Of a DNA stretch of 51,138 nt, positions 50,091-51,138 are shown one piece after another (position 1 is the first letter of the stretch; each line of letters starts with the position of its first letter). Made by a program: the position numbers and the translations under genes. Origin of the DNA: Streptomyces sp. ISL-94 (GTDB lineage: Bacteria > Actinomycetota > Actinomycetes > Streptomycetales > Streptomycetaceae); contig NZ_JAGGOZ010000107.1 in the NCBI RefSeq assembly GCF_018614075.1, positions 1 to 51,138 on the forward strand, given 5' to 3'. The notes beneath the pieces were generated by a model. The model had not been told where the DNA came from, ran no database searches, and saw nothing but the letters and a program-made list of their open reading frames with translations.

Positions 50091-50915
50091 TCACCCCTGC
50101 CGTTGGTGCAGGGAGATCTCGTCAGCGGGTGCCGCGTCGGCGGCTGTCGTACTACCCAGAGTACGCGCCCGTGACCTCGCCGGTTCCCGGGGAGGAGTAC
50201 CGAACAGCGCCCTGGCCACCTCGGCCCGGATCTCCCGGGCGGTGTCGCGGACCGTCCGCCACACCGCGCGCAGGAGGTGCCCGGCCGGCGTCAGCACGTA
50301 CCGGTACACCTGCGCGAGGGGCCACCCGACGACCACCCAGCCGGCCCACTTGAACGCCCGCCACAGCGCACCGGTGATCACCCCGGCCACGTGCCAGGCC
50401 CAGGCGAGGGCCCGCCCGAGGGGGGTCAGCACGTACCGGTAGAGCGGCAGCAGCAGGTGGCGGTGGACCGTCATGGCCGCCCAGGCGATCGCCTGCCCGA
50501 CCGGCACCACCACATGGCGCCAGGTCAGCGTCGCGAGCCAGGCGATGGCCCGGCCCAGCGGGCGGAGCACGTACGCGGAGAGCACGCGCCCGACCGGGGC
50601 GAACACGTACGCGTACGCCCACGAGCCCACCGGCAGGAGGACGTACCGCCACAGCCCGACCCACGGCCACACGAAGACGAGCTTGAGCAGGGTAGAAACG
50701 ACCCACCCGAGCCCGCGCAGCACGGGCGCGAGGACATACGTCCACACCGGGGCGAGCAGGTGGCGGTGCACGAGGCGCCCGAGCGCGGCGAGCAGGTCCC
50801 AGACCACCCGTACGGGCAGCACGACCAGCACCGCGATGATCTTCACGGGTATCCGCACGATCCCGACCAGGCAGCCGTCACCACGGTGCGCGAGCTGCGG
50901 CTCTTCGTTCTCCAT
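50091..50915 (-). CDS. Repeat-containing polytopic membrane protein
   Basis: This 274-residue protein (start ATG at 50915; an in-frame GTG at 50975 would add 20) opens MENEEPQLAHRGDGCLVGIV. It contains repeated units of the type YVL-P-(L/V/A)GRA or RHLL-P-YRYVLTP, such as WTYVLAPVLRGLGWVV, RYVLLPVGSWAYAYVFAP, AYVLRPLGRAIAW, RHVVVPVGQAIAW, YRYVLTPLGRALAW and YRYVLTPAGHLLRAV. That makes 6-7 copies of an amphipathic helix-turn of about 25-30 residues, each rich in Trp, Tyr and Val. Membrane insertion is likely, but the number of spans is unclear. I know no function. The repeat suggests a scaffold or pore. Confidence 0.75.
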   Translation of the reverse strand: MENEEPQLAHRGDGCLVGIVRIPVKIIAVLVVLPVRVVWDLLAALGRLVHRHLLAPVWTYVLAPVLRGLGWVVSTLLKLVFVWPWVGLWRYVLLPVGSWAYAYVFAPVGRVLSAYVLRPLGRAIAWLATLTWRHVVVPVGQAIAWAAMTVHRHLLLPLYRYVLTPLGRALAWAWHVAGVITGALWRAFKWAGWVVVGWPLAQVYRYVLTPAGHLLRAVWRTVRDTAREIRAEVARALFGTPPREPARSRARTLGSTTAADAAPADEISLHQRQG

Positions 50916-51112
50916 GCCCTGAAGGACACCCGGACGGCCCCGACTGTTGCGGGACGCCAGTGACGATTCGGTCACGCCGCGGGCGACGGCCCGTTCGATA
51001 CCAGCGGTCGCTTCAGTCCGTCAAGCCACGTGATTCCGGGTCGTGACGCGGTGCGCCTGCCGGGGGGTACTGGAGAGACCCTTTCCACCCGTCTCACCAA
51101 AGGAGAATCTCA

Positions 51113-51138
51113 ATGACCGTGTCAAGCCGCCTGCGTGA
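51113..51138 (+). CDS. Start of a gene cut by the right edge
   Basis: A strong ribosome-binding site (aaaggagaa, 51099-51107) stands 5 bases before ATG at 51113. The visible codons read MTVSSRLR, and the last two bases are GA. Identity cannot be told. It is transcribed away from the membrane gene at 50091-50915. Confidence 0.5.

Overview
The window looks like a Streptomyces (or close actinobacterial) chromosome. GC is very high, GTG starts are frequent, third-position GC bias produces long antisense open frames, and the gene order leuS ... nadD ... proA ... proB ... obg-rpmA-rplU ... rne is the familiar Streptomyces core order. Almost everything is on the minus strand. The plus strand carries an M48 protease, a two-gene glycosyltransferase operon and a gene start cut by the right edge.

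Layout from left to right. 1-5540: a YceI-like protein, the comEA-comEC pair (translationally coupled; the comEC frame has no stop before the window edge) and a DegV lipid-binding protein. 5541-10640: a membrane coiled-coil-like protein; leuS behind a leucine leader-peptide attenuator; two identical tRNA-Ala(GGC) genes flanking a small zinc-ribbon protein. 10762-14495: histidine phosphatase (apparent CTG start), rsfS, an LCP-like/LytR_C membrane protein, nadD and a 55-residue membrane protein. 14635-20847: M48 protease, two related membrane proteins sharing an FDE(E/D)FVR motif, proA, a hypothetical protein and proB. 20923-29371: a cell-wall glycopolymer cluster (GT2 + GtrA; GT2-TagF fusion + GT4; galE; a second GT2) lying between proB and obg. 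29439-31651: obg, rpmA, rplU.

31871-44597 is the main accessory region. It is a four-gene minus-strand operon inserted between rplU and rne: an FG-GAP secreted protein, a LamG secreted protein, a 2306-residue RHS polymorphic toxin (RHS core, Hint protease-like domain, HNH nuclease tip) and a DUF4265 protein that is the likely immunity gene. The first two overlap by ATGA, the toxin and immunity genes are 7 bases apart, and the toxin tip plus immunity gene are visibly less GC-rich than the shaft. 44963-50915: RNase E/G with very long low-complexity arms (RRRATR repeats and a histone-H1-like lysine tail), a TIGR03936-type radical-SAM-associated protein and a repeat-rich membrane protein.

The most notable signals are the RHS-HNH/DUF4265 toxin operon with its own AT-rich promoter and a perfect palindrome near the likely start site; the leuS attenuator, whose leader peptide appears to be leaderless; the comEC frame that does not stop; and the RNase E arms. 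No transposase, integrase, phage gene or CRISPR array was found.
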